A program made the translations under genes and the position numbers. 64,000 nucleotides of DNA. Origin: Roseovarius sp. Pro17 (lineage in GTDB: Bacteria > Pseudomonadota > Alphaproteobacteria > Rhodobacterales > Rhodobacteraceae). The stretch spans positions 868,001 to 932,000 of the forward strand of contig NZ_CP141179.1 of assembly GCF_035599575.1 (NCBI RefSeq). The letters are read 5' to 3'. This document shows positions 26,023 through 34,586 of the stretch, one piece after another (the first letter of the stretch is position 1; each line of letters opens with the position of its first letter). The notes under the pieces are model-generated. The model searched no databases. It had not been told where the DNA came from and saw only the letters and a program-made list of their open reading frames with translations.

Positions 26023-26679
26023 TCACCCGTCAAACGCGCGAAAATGGGGAAAATTGCCGCTTTTCAGGTATGCTTGTTCTGCAGATGTTGAACGACGGCC
26101 GAGAAGGTGATTGCGGTGAGGGTGGCGGCCGAAAGCCTCGATCACCTGTTTCACGTCACGGGCCTGCTTGACCAGCGACCGATAAATCGGCCGCAGTTGC
26201 ACTGGGGCTTCTGCCGCGATCTCTTCGCGAAGCCCAATGAGAAGATCGAGGCGTTCAAGGTGATCCGGCCCCTCGCAATGGCCAAGTGGCAGGCAATGGA
26301 CAACCTTGAACCACGGTGTGGGCAATGCAACGTAGTGGCCGTTCGACAATCCCTCCATCGTCAGGGCCAGGGCCATCTGATCCTGCGCGAACGCGCGGGC
26401 GCTGCCTGCCCAGACCGAGCGTGAGAACTGATCGAGCAGGATGATGAGCGCAAGCCTGCCCTTGGGATCAGTGGTCCAAGGCCCGAAATGCCCTGCGGCC
26501 GCTTCTGCCGTGAGGTCCGTGAAGCGCCGGATTACCTCATCATGTGCGCCGCCGCGCATCCTCCAGAACCAGTGGCCCTTATGGGTGTCGGCGTCGACCC
26601 CAAGTGAGCGACCTTCCGGAAACCAGAAATCGAGAACCCTCCGCCATGTCTCGTCGTCGGATCTTTCGGTCAGTTCCAT
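26023..26679 (-). CDS. DUF924 family protein
   Basis: A 218-residue alpha-helical TPR-like protein. It has VLDFWFPEGRS, the core LALIILLDQFSRSVWAGSARAF (split at LLDQF) and HCLPLGHCEGPDHLERLDLL, diagnostic of DUF924. The family is cytoplasmic, widespread and uncharacterised. Start MELTERSDDETWRRV at 26679 has a GAGGAGG-like SD. It is divergent from the P-type ATPase gene with only about 220 bp between starts. Confidence 0.85.
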   Translation of the reverse strand: MELTERSDDETWRRVLDFWFPEGRSLGVDADTHKGHWFWRMRGGAHDEVIRRFTDLTAEAAAGHFGPWTTDPKGRLALIILLDQFSRSVWAGSARAFAQDQMALALTMEGLSNGHYVALPTPWFKVVHCLPLGHCEGPDHLERLDLLIGLREEIAAEAPVQLRPIYRSLVKQARDVKQVIEAFGRHPHRNHLLGRRSTSAEQAYLKSGNFPHFRAFDG

Positions 26680-26897
26680 GCCTCCTCGGGCACCATTCTC
26701 TCTTGCTCCGGCCAGCAATGCAAATGGTAACCATCACGCCTATCGGCGGGCGCGACGCCACAAGAGACGGTTTCCCCATTGATGCCAGTTTCCCCAAAGC
26801 TTGTCGCGCAGCCCGTGCGACAGCAGTTACTGGCAACCGGAGGGCCGAGCGTGATAGCAGGGCCTTGCGTTCCTGTTCCAGCATCCGGGTAGATATT

Positions 26898-28832
26898 GTG
26901 AAAAAGCTGTTCGCTGCAGATCGAACGATGGTGTTGACGGTCCTGACGGTCCTAGGGATGCTCATGGCGGTTCTCGCTCTATGGCCACTGCAGGGCATCG
27001 CGGCCGAACGCACTTCTCTGGTCGGTTTGGTGCTTGTGTATATGGCCGGGGGGATGCCTGCGGCGTGGCGGGCGCTTGTGGCGCTGTGGAAAGACCGCGT
27101 TCTCGATATTGATTTGCTGATGGTTGTCGCGGCCATTGCGGCTGCGGCCGTGGGCGCGCCCTTCGAAGGTGCGGTACTGCTTACGCTGTTCAGCGTTTCG
27201 ACAACTCTGGAGGATCGCGCACTTGGGCGGGCGCGACGGGCGGTAGAGGCCTTGATGGCGCTGCGTCCCGAAACCGCTTTGCGAAAATCGCCCGATGGCA
27301 CCGTTGCGGAAATTCCGGTCGCAGACCTGAAGGTGAACGACATTTTCGTTCTGCGGCCGGGCGCGCGCGTGCCCACCGACGGGGTAATCACCACCGGCCG
27401 CGGCGCGCTAGACGAGGCCAATATCACCGGCGAATCCATGCCTGTCACCAAGCAGCAGGGCGCAAAAGTGTTCGAGGCAACCGTCAACCTTGATGGCGTG
27501 CTGGAAGCGTTCGTCACGAAAACGGTCGAAGAAAGCACTGTCGCGCGCATGATCGCCTTGGTGACCGAAGCGCAGGCGGCAAAGGCACCGTCCGAACGCT
27601 TCAGCGAATGGTTCGGACAGCGGTATACGATTGCGGTTCTGCTGGGCGCGATCCTCGCCTTCGCTGTTTTCAACTGGCTTGAGCACGACTGGCAGGAGGC
27701 GCTCTATCGCGCCGCTGTCTTGCTGGTGGCGGCAAGCCCCTGCGCAATCGTGATTTCGGTTCCCGCCGCAATCCTGTCTGCACTCTCGGCTGCGGCACGG
27801 GGGGGCGTTTTGTTCAAGGGTGGGGCGGCACTTGAAACGCTCGCGGTGGTCGATACCTTTGCCTTCGACAAGACCGGCACGCTGACAACCGGCAAGGCGT
27901 CGGTCACCAAGGTCATTGCCCTTGATGGCAATGAGCAGGAATTTCTATCCCTTCTAGCCGGACTCGAAGCCAATTCGGAACACCACAGCGGCGCGGCTAT
28001 CCGGCAGGAAGCGGCCAATCGCGGCATCCAACCCGCCCAAGTGGAGAATGTCGTTGCGCTGCCCAGCGAGGGTATCACCGGTGACAACGCCGGCGGCACA
28101 CTGTGGGCAGGCAATCCGCGCATGGCGGCGCGGATGGGGGCCGAGATCGTGCATACTTCCTTGAAGACGCTGGCCGAAGACACCCAGACGGTCATCTACT
28201 TTGGGCAGGATTCCAGGCTTCTCGGTGCCGTCAGCATCGCGGATCAGGTCCGCCCAAGCTCCAGATCTGGACTTGCGGCGCTTCGGGAAGGCGGCGTCAC
28301 AAAAATCTTCATGATGACCGGCGATCGCCAGCCAGTCGCACTTCGGATCGGCAGCGAACTTGGCTTCCAGCCGGACGAAATTCACGCCGACATGCTCGCC
28401 GAGGACAAGGTCGGCATGGTCGGCGAGTTTGCAGCCAAGGGCAGGGTCGCTTTCGTCGGAGACGGTGTTAACGACGCGGCCGCGCTCGCGCGTGCCGATG
28501 TGGGGATCGCAATGGGCGCAGCGGGTTCGGAAGTCGCGCTTCAGGCTGCTGACGTCGCGCTTTTGTCAGAAAATATGGGGCAGCTTGCGGAGGCACATAG
28601 ACTGGCGCGCCGGACCGCCACGATCATCCGCCAGAACCTGATCTTTGCCATGGGCGCCATGGCCGTGCTTGTCATGGCCGGGCTGTTCTTTGATCTGCCC
28701 TTGCCTTTGGCAGTGATCGGCCATGAAGGGGGCACGGTTCTGGTGGTGCTCAATGGCCTGCGATTGCTACGCGCACCCCGTCGGAATGGTGGAACGAAAA
28801 TGCCTGACAGGGCGGGGGTGTCCGCCGCTTGA
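26898..28832 (+). CDS. heavy-metal-translocating P1B-type ATPase
   Basis: About 644 residues with no N-terminal HMA domain. Seen: the actuator TGES, transmembrane metal site ASPCAIV with Cys at about residue 282 (SPC), phosphorylation DKTGTLTT at about D324, MTGDR and GDGVNDAAALARADVGIAMG. The SPC motif plus HEGGTVLVVLNGLRLL at the C-terminus fits Zn/Cd/Co-exporting ATPases of the ZntA/CadA type. Start is uncertain: GTG 26898 or ATG 26928; the open frame continues upstream without homology. It pumps metal ions out across the inner membrane. Confidence 0.85.
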   Translation: MKKLFAADRTMVLTVLTVLGMLMAVLALWPLQGIAAERTSLVGLVLVYMAGGMPAAWRALVALWKDRVLDIDLLMVVAAIAAAAVGAPFEGAVLLTLFSVSTTLEDRALGRARRAVEALMALRPETALRKSPDGTVAEIPVADLKVNDIFVLRPGARVPTDGVITTGRGALDEANITGESMPVTKQQGAKVFEATVNLDGVLEAFVTKTVEESTVARMIALVTEAQAAKAPSERFSEWFGQRYTIAVLLGAILAFAVFNWLEHDWQEALYRAAVLLVAASPCAIVISVPAAILSALSAAARGGVLFKGGAALETLAVVDTFAFDKTGTLTTGKASVTKVIALDGNEQEFLSLLAGLEANSEHHSGAAIRQEAANRGIQPAQVENVVALPSEGITGDNAGGTLWAGNPRMAARMGAEIVHTSLKTLAEDTQTVIYFGQDSRLLGAVSIADQVRPSSRSGLAALREGGVTKIFMMTGDRQPVALRIGSELGFQPDEIHADMLAEDKVGMVGEFAAKGRVAFVGDGVNDAAALARADVGIAMGAAGSEVALQAADVALLSENMGQLAEAHRLARRTATIIRQNLIFAMGAMAVLVMAGLFFDLPLPLAVIGHEGGTVLVVLNGLRLLRAPRRNGGTKMPDRAGVSAA

Positions 28833-29297
28833 AGGTTGAGCAGGCGCTACCAGCAACAAATTTCCTGCGTTATGATGAAAAACAATGGCGTCGTCGGTGG
28901 AGAAGGTTCGACGGGGGTCCCGTTTCCTCCGCCAGCCACCCAAGTCTTTGAAATTATATTTTTTATGGCGTCTTTAGCGCTTATTTTTCGGCAACTAGTG
29001 CCGCCAATTCCTATACAGCGACGACATGGTGAGACACATATCGCGCGTTTGCGGCTGGCGTCTCTGCCGGGTGCATTTCGGGGTTCGGTTTGGAGGGAGT
29101 TTCCCTGCTGGCCGGGAATTTGCAGGGAATTTCTTCTAGATTTTACATGTCTCGCGCTGTTCGGTCGGTATTACATGAGTATTTTCATGCTTTTAGTAGC
29201 AAATTCCCTGAGCGTCGGAGCAAGGCATTTGCAGGGAATTCCCCCTGCCAACAAGACTGAGATTTCGGTGCGACAAGCACAGAACGATGGGTCGGAA
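28833..29297. other. gene-free stretch with AGGGAATT repeats
   Basis: No gene is supported. TTTGCAGGGAATT occurs at 29119-29131 and 29228-29240, with an inverted copy (GCAAATTCCCTG) at 29199-29210. This looks like decayed mobile-element or repeat sequence rather than a regulatory region, since both neighbours point away or are far off. Confidence 0.4.
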
Positions 29298-29420
29298 TTA
29301 CCGTCCGAACATGCGCTCTTGCATGGCCCAATCCAGCGGGATGGGTTGGCGCATCATCCGTTTCAATGTGATGTCTGGCGACGGGGTGCCGTCGCGGATG
29401 GCCATCTGTAGCGTTGGTGA
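29298..29420 (-). pseudogene. recombinase-associated HTH protein, C-terminal fragment
   Basis: The reverse frame reads SPTLQMAIRDGTPSPDITLK then RMMRQPIPLDWAMQERMFGR and stops. This resembles the end of the small HTH protein encoded next to serine recombinases (compare 38500-38896 here). About 40 codons remain. The assignment rests on weak similarity. Confidence 0.4.
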
Positions 29421-29428
29421 CAGGAAGG

Positions 29429-29478
29429 CAAGTTGACCGCGGGTCCGGACTAACAAGTTGACCGCGGTTCCGGACTAA
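29429..29478. repeat. 25-bp tandem duplication, IS-end-like
   Basis: Two directly adjacent 25-bp copies differ at one base: CAAGTTGACCGCGGGTCCGG (start of copy 1, 29429-29453) and CAAGTTGACCGCGGTTCCGG (start of copy 2, 29454-29478), each ending ACTAA. The sequence resembles IS481/IS3-type terminal repeats, so this may be two abutting IS ends. Confidence 0.55.
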
Positions 29479-29884
29479 GGCGTCGTGATACGCGTCGTCG
29501 CGGGCGATGGTTGTGAGCGGCGTGCTATCACGCAGCGCGCGCGCCAAGGCGCCGCTAACTCCCAACCAAACTGTCCAGTTTGCACCGGGAAACTGACCCT
29601 TTTTGTGCCGGGATTGACAACTGGCTGTTGGCGCGGTTCCAATCGACAACGAGAATGGTGAGTTAGCGGACCGTCTCGGCTGGCGAGAAGTTGGGCTGCC
29701 CAATGCTTCGCATTTCGTATTTAGTGATGGACGATGTAAGCAAGTTCAAACGTTTTTGTACAACGATGACGAACAGTTGGGCGAGTTCCTTGAGCTATCG
29801 CATGCCCCACCCCTCAGCGGTTCCGATGAGCGAGAGCAATCTCTTATCAAATTACCCTGTTTAGACCTATAGACGCTGACGTCA
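29479..29884. other. gene-free stretch between IS relics
   Basis: Only shadow frames on both strands; no recognised motif. Probably degraded mobile DNA. Confidence 0.35.
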
Positions 29885-30020
29885 GACAGTTGCGGAAATC
29901 CAGGTCCGGGCCGCGATCCTCAATCGCTTCACAGCGCTTGGCATATCAGAAACTGTCGCGACAATATGGATCTGATCAGGGTAAGGGGAAGTCTGGTCTT
30001 AACCCGATTTGTGCAACAAA
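29885..30020. mobile_element. IS5-like element end, relic
   Basis: On the reverse strand the sequence begins GGCTTTGTTGCACAAATCGG (30020 downward), the terminal repeat type of several IS5-family elements, and continues about 130 bp with no transposase. It lies 8 nt from the UspA stop, so the insertion abuts that gene's 3' end. Confidence 0.5.
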
Positions 30021-30027
30021 GCCGCGT

Positions 30028-30474
30028 CTACCGTATGACCAGCACAGGAATGGGCGTCGTCACCAACACTTCCGATGTCTGACTTCCGAGCAACATCCGT
30101 TGCACTCCCCGCCGCCCATGTGACGACATCACGATTAAATCGCATCCACTCAACTTGGCGGTCCGGACAATGGCTTCGGCGGGGGAGCGGTCAAGCTCAT
30201 GTGTCAGGTCCACCTTGAGTCCGTGTTCCCGTGCGCGGTCTTCTATAAACGCAAAGCGTTCTTTCATCAGACTATCAAGCTGTTGATCATAGCGAATGGC
30301 AGCATTTTCTACACCCGCCAATTGCGCCGCTCGTGCCATTTCTGGATGCAAAGGTTCTGACACAGTCAAGATCGTAACTTTCGCACCAATCGACTGGGCA
30401 AGCGCCAAACCATGCTCAAGCCCCTTGAGGGCAAGTTCGGATCCGTCAGTTGCAATGAGAATATGTTTGTACAT
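30028..30474 (-). CDS. universal stress protein (UspA family)
   Basis: A 148-residue single-domain Usp: MYKHILIATDGSELALKGLE at the N-terminus, and the ATP-binding G-2x-G-9x-GS signature in SSHGRRGVQRMLLGSQTSEVL near the C-terminus. ATP-binding Usps act in stress and anaerobic survival in the cytoplasm. It is placed between IS relics and upstream of the heme-copper operon. AAAAGGGAAAA precedes the ATG. Usp genes are often Fnr-regulated, but no box is seen here. Confidence 0.9.
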   Translation of the reverse strand: MYKHILIATDGSELALKGLEHGLALAQSIGAKVTILTVSEPLHPEMARAAQLAGVENAAIRYDQQLDSLMKERFAFIEDRAREHGLKVDLTHELDRSPAEAIVRTAKLSGCDLIVMSSHGRRGVQRMLLGSQTSEVLVTTPIPVLVIR

Positions 30475-30669
30475 GTGTTTTCCCTTTTAGAACTTAAATC
30501 GCGGTTCCCAGCGCATCCGCAACGCTTCAGGCATCTTGGTCCCGATACCGTGATAGGGCAATAGGGTTGAATGTCGCATAAAGCTAACCCGGTATACGTC
30601 AGAATGGTCACTGGGCAGTGTCGGAGGAACTTTCTTGTCCCTTAGGGTCGCGCCGTCCAACGCCGCCGT

Positions 30670-30985
30670 ATGACAAAACCTTACCCGTTCTGCTATTTCA
30701 GAACGTCGCCCGAGATCGTCCGCCTGGCCGTGATGATGTATGATCGGTTCCCATTATCGCTGCGAAACGTCGAAGACCTTCTGCACGGGCGTGGCATCGA
30801 TATTCGTCATGAGACGTTACGGTTTTGGTGCAACCGCTTTGGCCCGATGTTTGCTGCTGAAATCCGGCGCAAGCGGGTAGATCGAATGCGGTAGGGGACC
30901 CGTTGAAAGTGGCACTTGGACGAAGTGTTCGCGAAGATCGACGGCGATCAACACCATCTTTGGCTTGCCGTCTGTTATGGAGGGG
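30670..30985 (+). pseudogene. IS6-family transposase, N-terminal relic
   Basis: The frame FRTSPEIVRLAVMMYDRFPL is followed by SLRNVEDLLHGRGIDIRHET and an HTH, then ends at a stop at 30892-30894. A shifted frame continues GTR-stop-KWHLDEVFAKIDGDQHHLWL, with TGA where Trp is expected and D of WHLDEVF as the first catalytic residue. The rest is gone. It is a different IS6 lineage from the copy at 9142. Confidence 0.8.
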
Positions 30986-31211
30986 ACCCGAGCTAAGCTC
31001 TTACTTCGTGCACGCTCGATGGCAGAACATGGGTCGCGGAGCTATTTCGAGTTTTCTCTTAGCGGGGCAGCAATCGCGGAAACCAGCGATCAGATCGGGT
31101 TACCATCGTTTTGAACGCTACCTTTCCCGTCCGGTGAAACTACGGGCGCAAAGAGGTTCTGGACGACCTGACCTGCAGACTGATGCTTCTTACCGGCAGC
31201 ATCAGCGTGGA
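30986..31211. other. debris after the IS6 relic
   Basis: No coding frame or terminator with a clear T-tract was seen downstream of the hemerythrin gene. Confidence 0.35.
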
Positions 31212-31619
31212 TCAGGTATGCGGATGCGGCCCCAACCGGTTATGCAGGCGGGCATCGTGGGTCTTGAAGTGATCGCCGAACCACGCTTCCAAAGTTGTCG
31301 CCAACCGCTCCGCGGTCTTGTCCGGTGATGTCTCATCGCTGTCCATGATGTCGCGCAACTCGTCCAGGAGCCGTTCGTGGTGCTCCTTGTGCTGGTCGCG
31401 CTGGTCGTAGCCATGAGCTTTCATCTGCTGCTCTTCGAGGGCGAAATGCGCCGTGATGGCGCGCAGAAGATCGCCAAAGCTGTCTTGGATATCGGCCTCT
31501 GGCTCGTTATCGAGGATGGCTGACGCGGTCTGATTGACGAGGTCGATCAGCTCCTGATGCTCATGATCCACCGACGGATTGCCGACGCTGTATTCTGTTT
31601 TCCATTCAATCGGTGCCAT
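31212..31619 (-). CDS. bacteriohemerythrin
   Basis: A 135-residue four-helix di-iron protein. The ligand pattern is visible: VDHEHQEL (His), HFALEEQQM (His and Glu), HKEHHERLL (His pair) and WFGDHFKTHD (His and Asp). It binds O2 and can bind NO reversibly. AAGGAGG at about 31624-31630 sets the ATG at 31619 rather than the upstream ATG. It is the last gene of the eight-gene heme-copper operon, so a role in delivering or buffering NO or O2 for the oxidoreductase is plausible (inference). Confidence 0.9.
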   Translation of the reverse strand: MAPIEWKTEYSVGNPSVDHEHQELIDLVNQTASAILDNEPEADIQDSFGDLLRAITAHFALEEQQMKAHGYDQRDQHKEHHERLLDELRDIMDSDETSPDKTAERLATTLEAWFGDHFKTHDARLHNRLGPHPHT

Positions 31620-31636
31620 GTTGGCCTCCTTTTCTA

Positions 31637-32140
31637 TCATTCGAAGATAAATCCGCTGTCCTTGCGGAAGTCGATCACGAAGCTTTGGCCGGGGTGCAGC
31701 TCGACCTTACGCGTCGCCTCATAGCCGAAGGCGTCGGACGCCGGGTTGTCGCGCATCCTCACCGTCAGATCATGCGTGCCCGCAGGCAGCAGCAGGCGCT
31801 CATAGAGGCGTGACGGACCGCTTCCGGCAAGACCCGAAGGGGCGGTTTGCGCTGCATAGAACGGCGCGCCGTCGACCTCGAGTTCAACATAGATCGGCGG
31901 ACGCCTGCGATCACAGATTTGCGGCGCCCGCATGTTGGGCGGCAGCTTGGCCAATTCTTCCGGCGTCCTGTCGCGGCAACTGGCGCTGCGGTCGCCGCTA
32001 TGGGTGAAGCTGAGGCGCAACAGGGCCATGTTCTCCGGCGCATTTCGCCAGGAAGGAGATGCAGACATCCATGCGACGCCAAGGCCAAGCGCGAGCGTCA
32101 CGATGCCGCCCATTGCCAGATGGTGCAGGCGCCCCTTCAT
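31637..32140 (-). CDS. membrane-anchored periplasmic protein of the heme-copper operon
   Basis: A 167-residue protein with one N-terminal transmembrane anchor (GGIVTLALGLGVAWM) and a beta-rich periplasmic domain ending RKVELHPGQSFVIDFRKDSG. Two cysteines (CRDR, CDRR) are present. No family is recognised. Its ATG overlaps the stop of the cytochrome b fusion gene, so it is co-translated. It may be an accessory or assembly factor for the copper or heme centres. Confidence 0.75.
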   Translation of the reverse strand: MKGRLHHLAMGGIVTLALGLGVAWMSASPSWRNAPENMALLRLSFTHSGDRSASCRDRTPEELAKLPPNMRAPQICDRRRPPIYVELEVDGAPFYAAQTAPSGLAGSGPSRLYERLLLPAGTHDLTVRMRDNPASDAFGYEATRKVELHPGQSFVIDFRKDSGFIFE

Positions 32141-33717
32141 TTCGCGTCCTCCCCAACTGCCGCATCTGGGGCTGCCTCGGGTTCGTTCGGCTCAAGCCTG
32201 CGCTTGCCTTGCATCGGCTCCAGCGCCGCCACCCTTTCGGCGAAGGCGCGAATGTCACCCGCAAGGCGCGCTCGCTCGCTTGGACCGGCCCAGAGCGTCA
32301 GCAACCGCTCGCGCGGGACGCGTTCACGCAGCTGGGGATCGCGGGTTCTGGCGATGCGGTCCTCCGTCCATTTGGCCCCGACACGATTATAGCACTCGCG
32401 TTCGGCGCAACCGGCGATGCAGACGCCATCGGCCAGATCGCGGCTGAGGATGAAATCAAACAGCGAGGGCGGCGCCATGGCCACGCAGGGCAGGATCACG
32501 CTGCCTTTTTCGGGCATATTGGCCGCGCCGTGTTCACAGGCGATGGTCATCACTCGGCCTTGCCCGGTAAGATCGGCAGCGGCGGCGATGACCTCGTCGC
32601 GCAGCTGCCTCAATGGGCGGCCGGGCAGGTCAATTCCGGTGATCAGCGGGCCGGAGCGGCGGAATGGCGTGGACGAGGGGCAGGACCCCATGCAGATGCC
32701 GCAGGCAACGCAGCGGTCTGGGTCTACCAATGCCTCTTGCGGGAAGGGGGCGCCATCGCTGCGCGGCACCATGGTAATGGCAGTATAGGGGCAATCGGCC
32801 TCGCAGCGGGTGCAGCCGTTGCAGAACTCGAGGAACACCTGTGCCGCCTCGGCCTCCTTGCGTGGCGGCAGCCAGGGCAATCCAAACATCAGAACCGTGA
32901 ACAGCAGCGCGCCGGTCCAGATCACCGGGGGCGGCATCAGGTCAATCACCGGATAGAGCCCGAGAATGAACCAGTCGAGCCCGACTTTGGCCGGAAATGT
33001 GGCCAAGTCCGCAGGCCCCTGCAAGACCGCTGGCATGGCGAAGGAGACAATGACGAGGGACGCCAATGTCAGCAGGCTCAGGCCGCGCGGCGGCATGGTG
33101 CGCGCCGCGGTGATGCGCTGGATATGGATCCACATCATCAGCAAAAGCAGTAGCGGAATAGCGATGTGCAAAAACACCATCAGCGTAAAGAAGCGCCCCG
33201 ACAGGCTTGCCGGGGTCAGGAAATTGCGCGCGATCGGCTCGGCAAAGAACGGCAGAGCGTCGAGCAGTTCGGTGGTGGTCAGCGCCACGTATTGCGCCAA
33301 CTCGTCCCAGACCAGCCAATATCCGGTGATGCCGGACATGTAGACAAACCATATCACAGGCACCCCGGTGATCCACGAGAACCAGCGCCGCCCGCGATAA
33401 CGGTCAAAGGCCCATTCCCGCACCAGGTGGATCAGCATGAGGAGCACCAGGAAATCCGACGCATATCGGTGCAGGCTGCGGGCCAGCCCGGCATGCAGCC
33501 AATGCGTCTCGCTCAGCCATTTGACCGACTGGTAGGCATTGACCACGCCGGTGTCGAAGAAGATGAACAGATAGACGCCGGTGGCGGTGACGATCCAGAA
33601 CATGAACCAGCCCAGCGGCCCCAGATTGGCAAGTGGGTTCCAGTCGGGTCCAAACAGCCTGTCCAGAGGACGCTCAACCCGATCAAAACCACGCTTCAGC
33701 GCGGCCCGCATTCCCAT
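32137..33717 (-). CDS. cytochrome b - 2x[4Fe-4S] ferredoxin - MvhD-like fusion
   Basis: 526 residues in three modules. Residues 1-280: cytochrome b N-terminal domain with bis-heme ligands H83/H97 and H184/H198, each pair 14 apart. Residues ~295-350: two [4Fe-4S] motifs, C299/302/305/309 (CNGCTRCEADCP) and C336/339/342/346 (CVACGICMGSCP). Residues ~380-526: a domain like the iron-sulfur subunit MvhD of methyl-viologen-reducing hydrogenase (VCIAGCAERECYNRVGAKW). It would pass electrons between quinone and a cytoplasmic-side donor through hemes and clusters. Its start overlaps the SCO1 stop. Redox partner and direction are unknown. Confidence 0.85.
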   Translation of the reverse strand: MGMRAALKRGFDRVERPLDRLFGPDWNPLANLGPLGWFMFWIVTATGVYLFIFFDTGVVNAYQSVKWLSETHWLHAGLARSLHRYASDFLVLLMLIHLVREWAFDRYRGRRWFSWITGVPVIWFVYMSGITGYWLVWDELAQYVALTTTELLDALPFFAEPIARNFLTPASLSGRFFTLMVFLHIAIPLLLLLMMWIHIQRITAARTMPPRGLSLLTLASLVIVSFAMPAVLQGPADLATFPAKVGLDWFILGLYPVIDLMPPPVIWTGALLFTVLMFGLPWLPPRKEAEAAQVFLEFCNGCTRCEADCPYTAITMVPRSDGAPFPQEALVDPDRCVACGICMGSCPSSTPFRRSGPLITGIDLPGRPLRQLRDEVIAAAADLTGQGRVMTIACEHGAANMPEKGSVILPCVAMAPPSLFDFILSRDLADGVCIAGCAERECYNRVGAKWTEDRIARTRDPQLRERVPRERLLTLWAGPSERARLAGDIRAFAERVAALEPMQGKRRLEPNEPEAAPDAAVGEDAK

Positions 33718-34586
33718 CACCTTGCCACTTCGTCTGCTGTCGGGGTTGATGGGTGCAGCACGCCATGCGGTCGCATGCCTCGCCGCCGTTCAAGCCAGAG
33801 CCGCACGATGATCAGGCCGGTCAGTAGCAGCGAGACAGCGCCGAAGAAGATACCGAACAAGATGCCATAATCGAACCGGTAGGCGCGGGTCAGTGGGTTG
33901 TAGACGGTGCAAAGGAAGGTCAGCCGCGACCACAAATCTGTGGGCGCAATCGATACCGTCGCGCGGCCAAGCACCAGCTCCTTGAGCGGGGCCATGAACA
34001 CCGGCAGCGGGAAGTCTTCGCCGTAAAGCTGGCGATAGACGCGCCCGCCCGCGTCAAGGATCGTTGTCTGGCTGGGATGATCGAACCCGCCGGCGGCGTC
34101 GCGCCAACTGAAGCCCAGATCACGCAGCAGCGACTCTGTGGTATCGGGGTCGGCGCTGGCCAGATACCAGTCGTCCAGCCGGTTGAGTCGGTGTGATATT
34201 GCAAATGCGCGCAGCTGCGCCGGTTTGTCGCCGCTGGCGTCAAAGCCGAAGGTCAGAACCGCGAAGCTGCCGTCGCCCAGAACCCGGCGCGCCTCGCTCA
34301 CCGCGTCGTGCAGGTGATCTGTGATCACCGGGCAGATCGAACTGCAGCTGGTATAGACCAGCGAAATGACCAGCGGGCGACCGCGCAGGTCAGCCATCGC
34401 CAGCGGGGCACCATTTTTGTCATGCAGGACATATGCCCCCACTTCGCGGCCGATCACGCTCTGGCTGATCTCATAGACCTGCTTCGCATCCAGAACCTCG
34501 GGGGGTTGGCCTTGCGTTTGCGCCTGCACCGGACAAACCAGCGCCAGAATCCATAGCAGGGGAAGTGAGCGGCTCAAAATGCCCAT
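33717..34586 (-). CDS. SCO1/SenC copper-assembly protein with C-terminal TM helix
   Basis: A 289-residue protein with signal peptide (to about VQAQ), thioredoxin-like fold and the copper ligands C81 and C85 (CSSICP) and the distal His in GGFDHPSQ. Unusually it also has a C-terminal transmembrane helix (about 245-270, GILFGIFFGAVSLLLTGLII). SCO1 proteins load CuA in subunit II of heme-copper enzymes. It overlaps the heme O synthase gene by 13 nt. It serves the CuA protein at 37220-37774. Confidence 0.9.
   Translation of the reverse strand: MGILSRSLPLLWILALVCPVQAQTQGQPPEVLDAKQVYEISQSVIGREVGAYVLHDKNGAPLAMADLRGRPLVISLVYTSCSSICPVITDHLHDAVSEARRVLGDGSFAVLTFGFDASGDKPAQLRAFAISHRLNRLDDWYLASADPDTTESLLRDLGFSWRDAAGGFDHPSQTTILDAGGRVYRQLYGEDFPLPVFMAPLKELVLGRATVSIAPTDLWSRLTFLCTVYNPLTRAYRFDYGILFGIFFGAVSLLLTGLIIVRLWLERRRGMRPHGVLHPSTPTADEVAR

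Noticed and set aside
26579..27673. 364-residue reverse open frame
   Set aside because: Antisense to the P1B ATPase; Ser/Arg/Thr-rich shadow.
29119..29240. CRISPR-like repeat array
   Set aside because: Only three short copies in mixed orientation with irregular spacing; no spacer pattern.
32417..32788. Forward small frame over the [4Fe-4S] region
   Set aside because: Antisense to the cysteine motifs of the cytochrome b fusion; no independent support.
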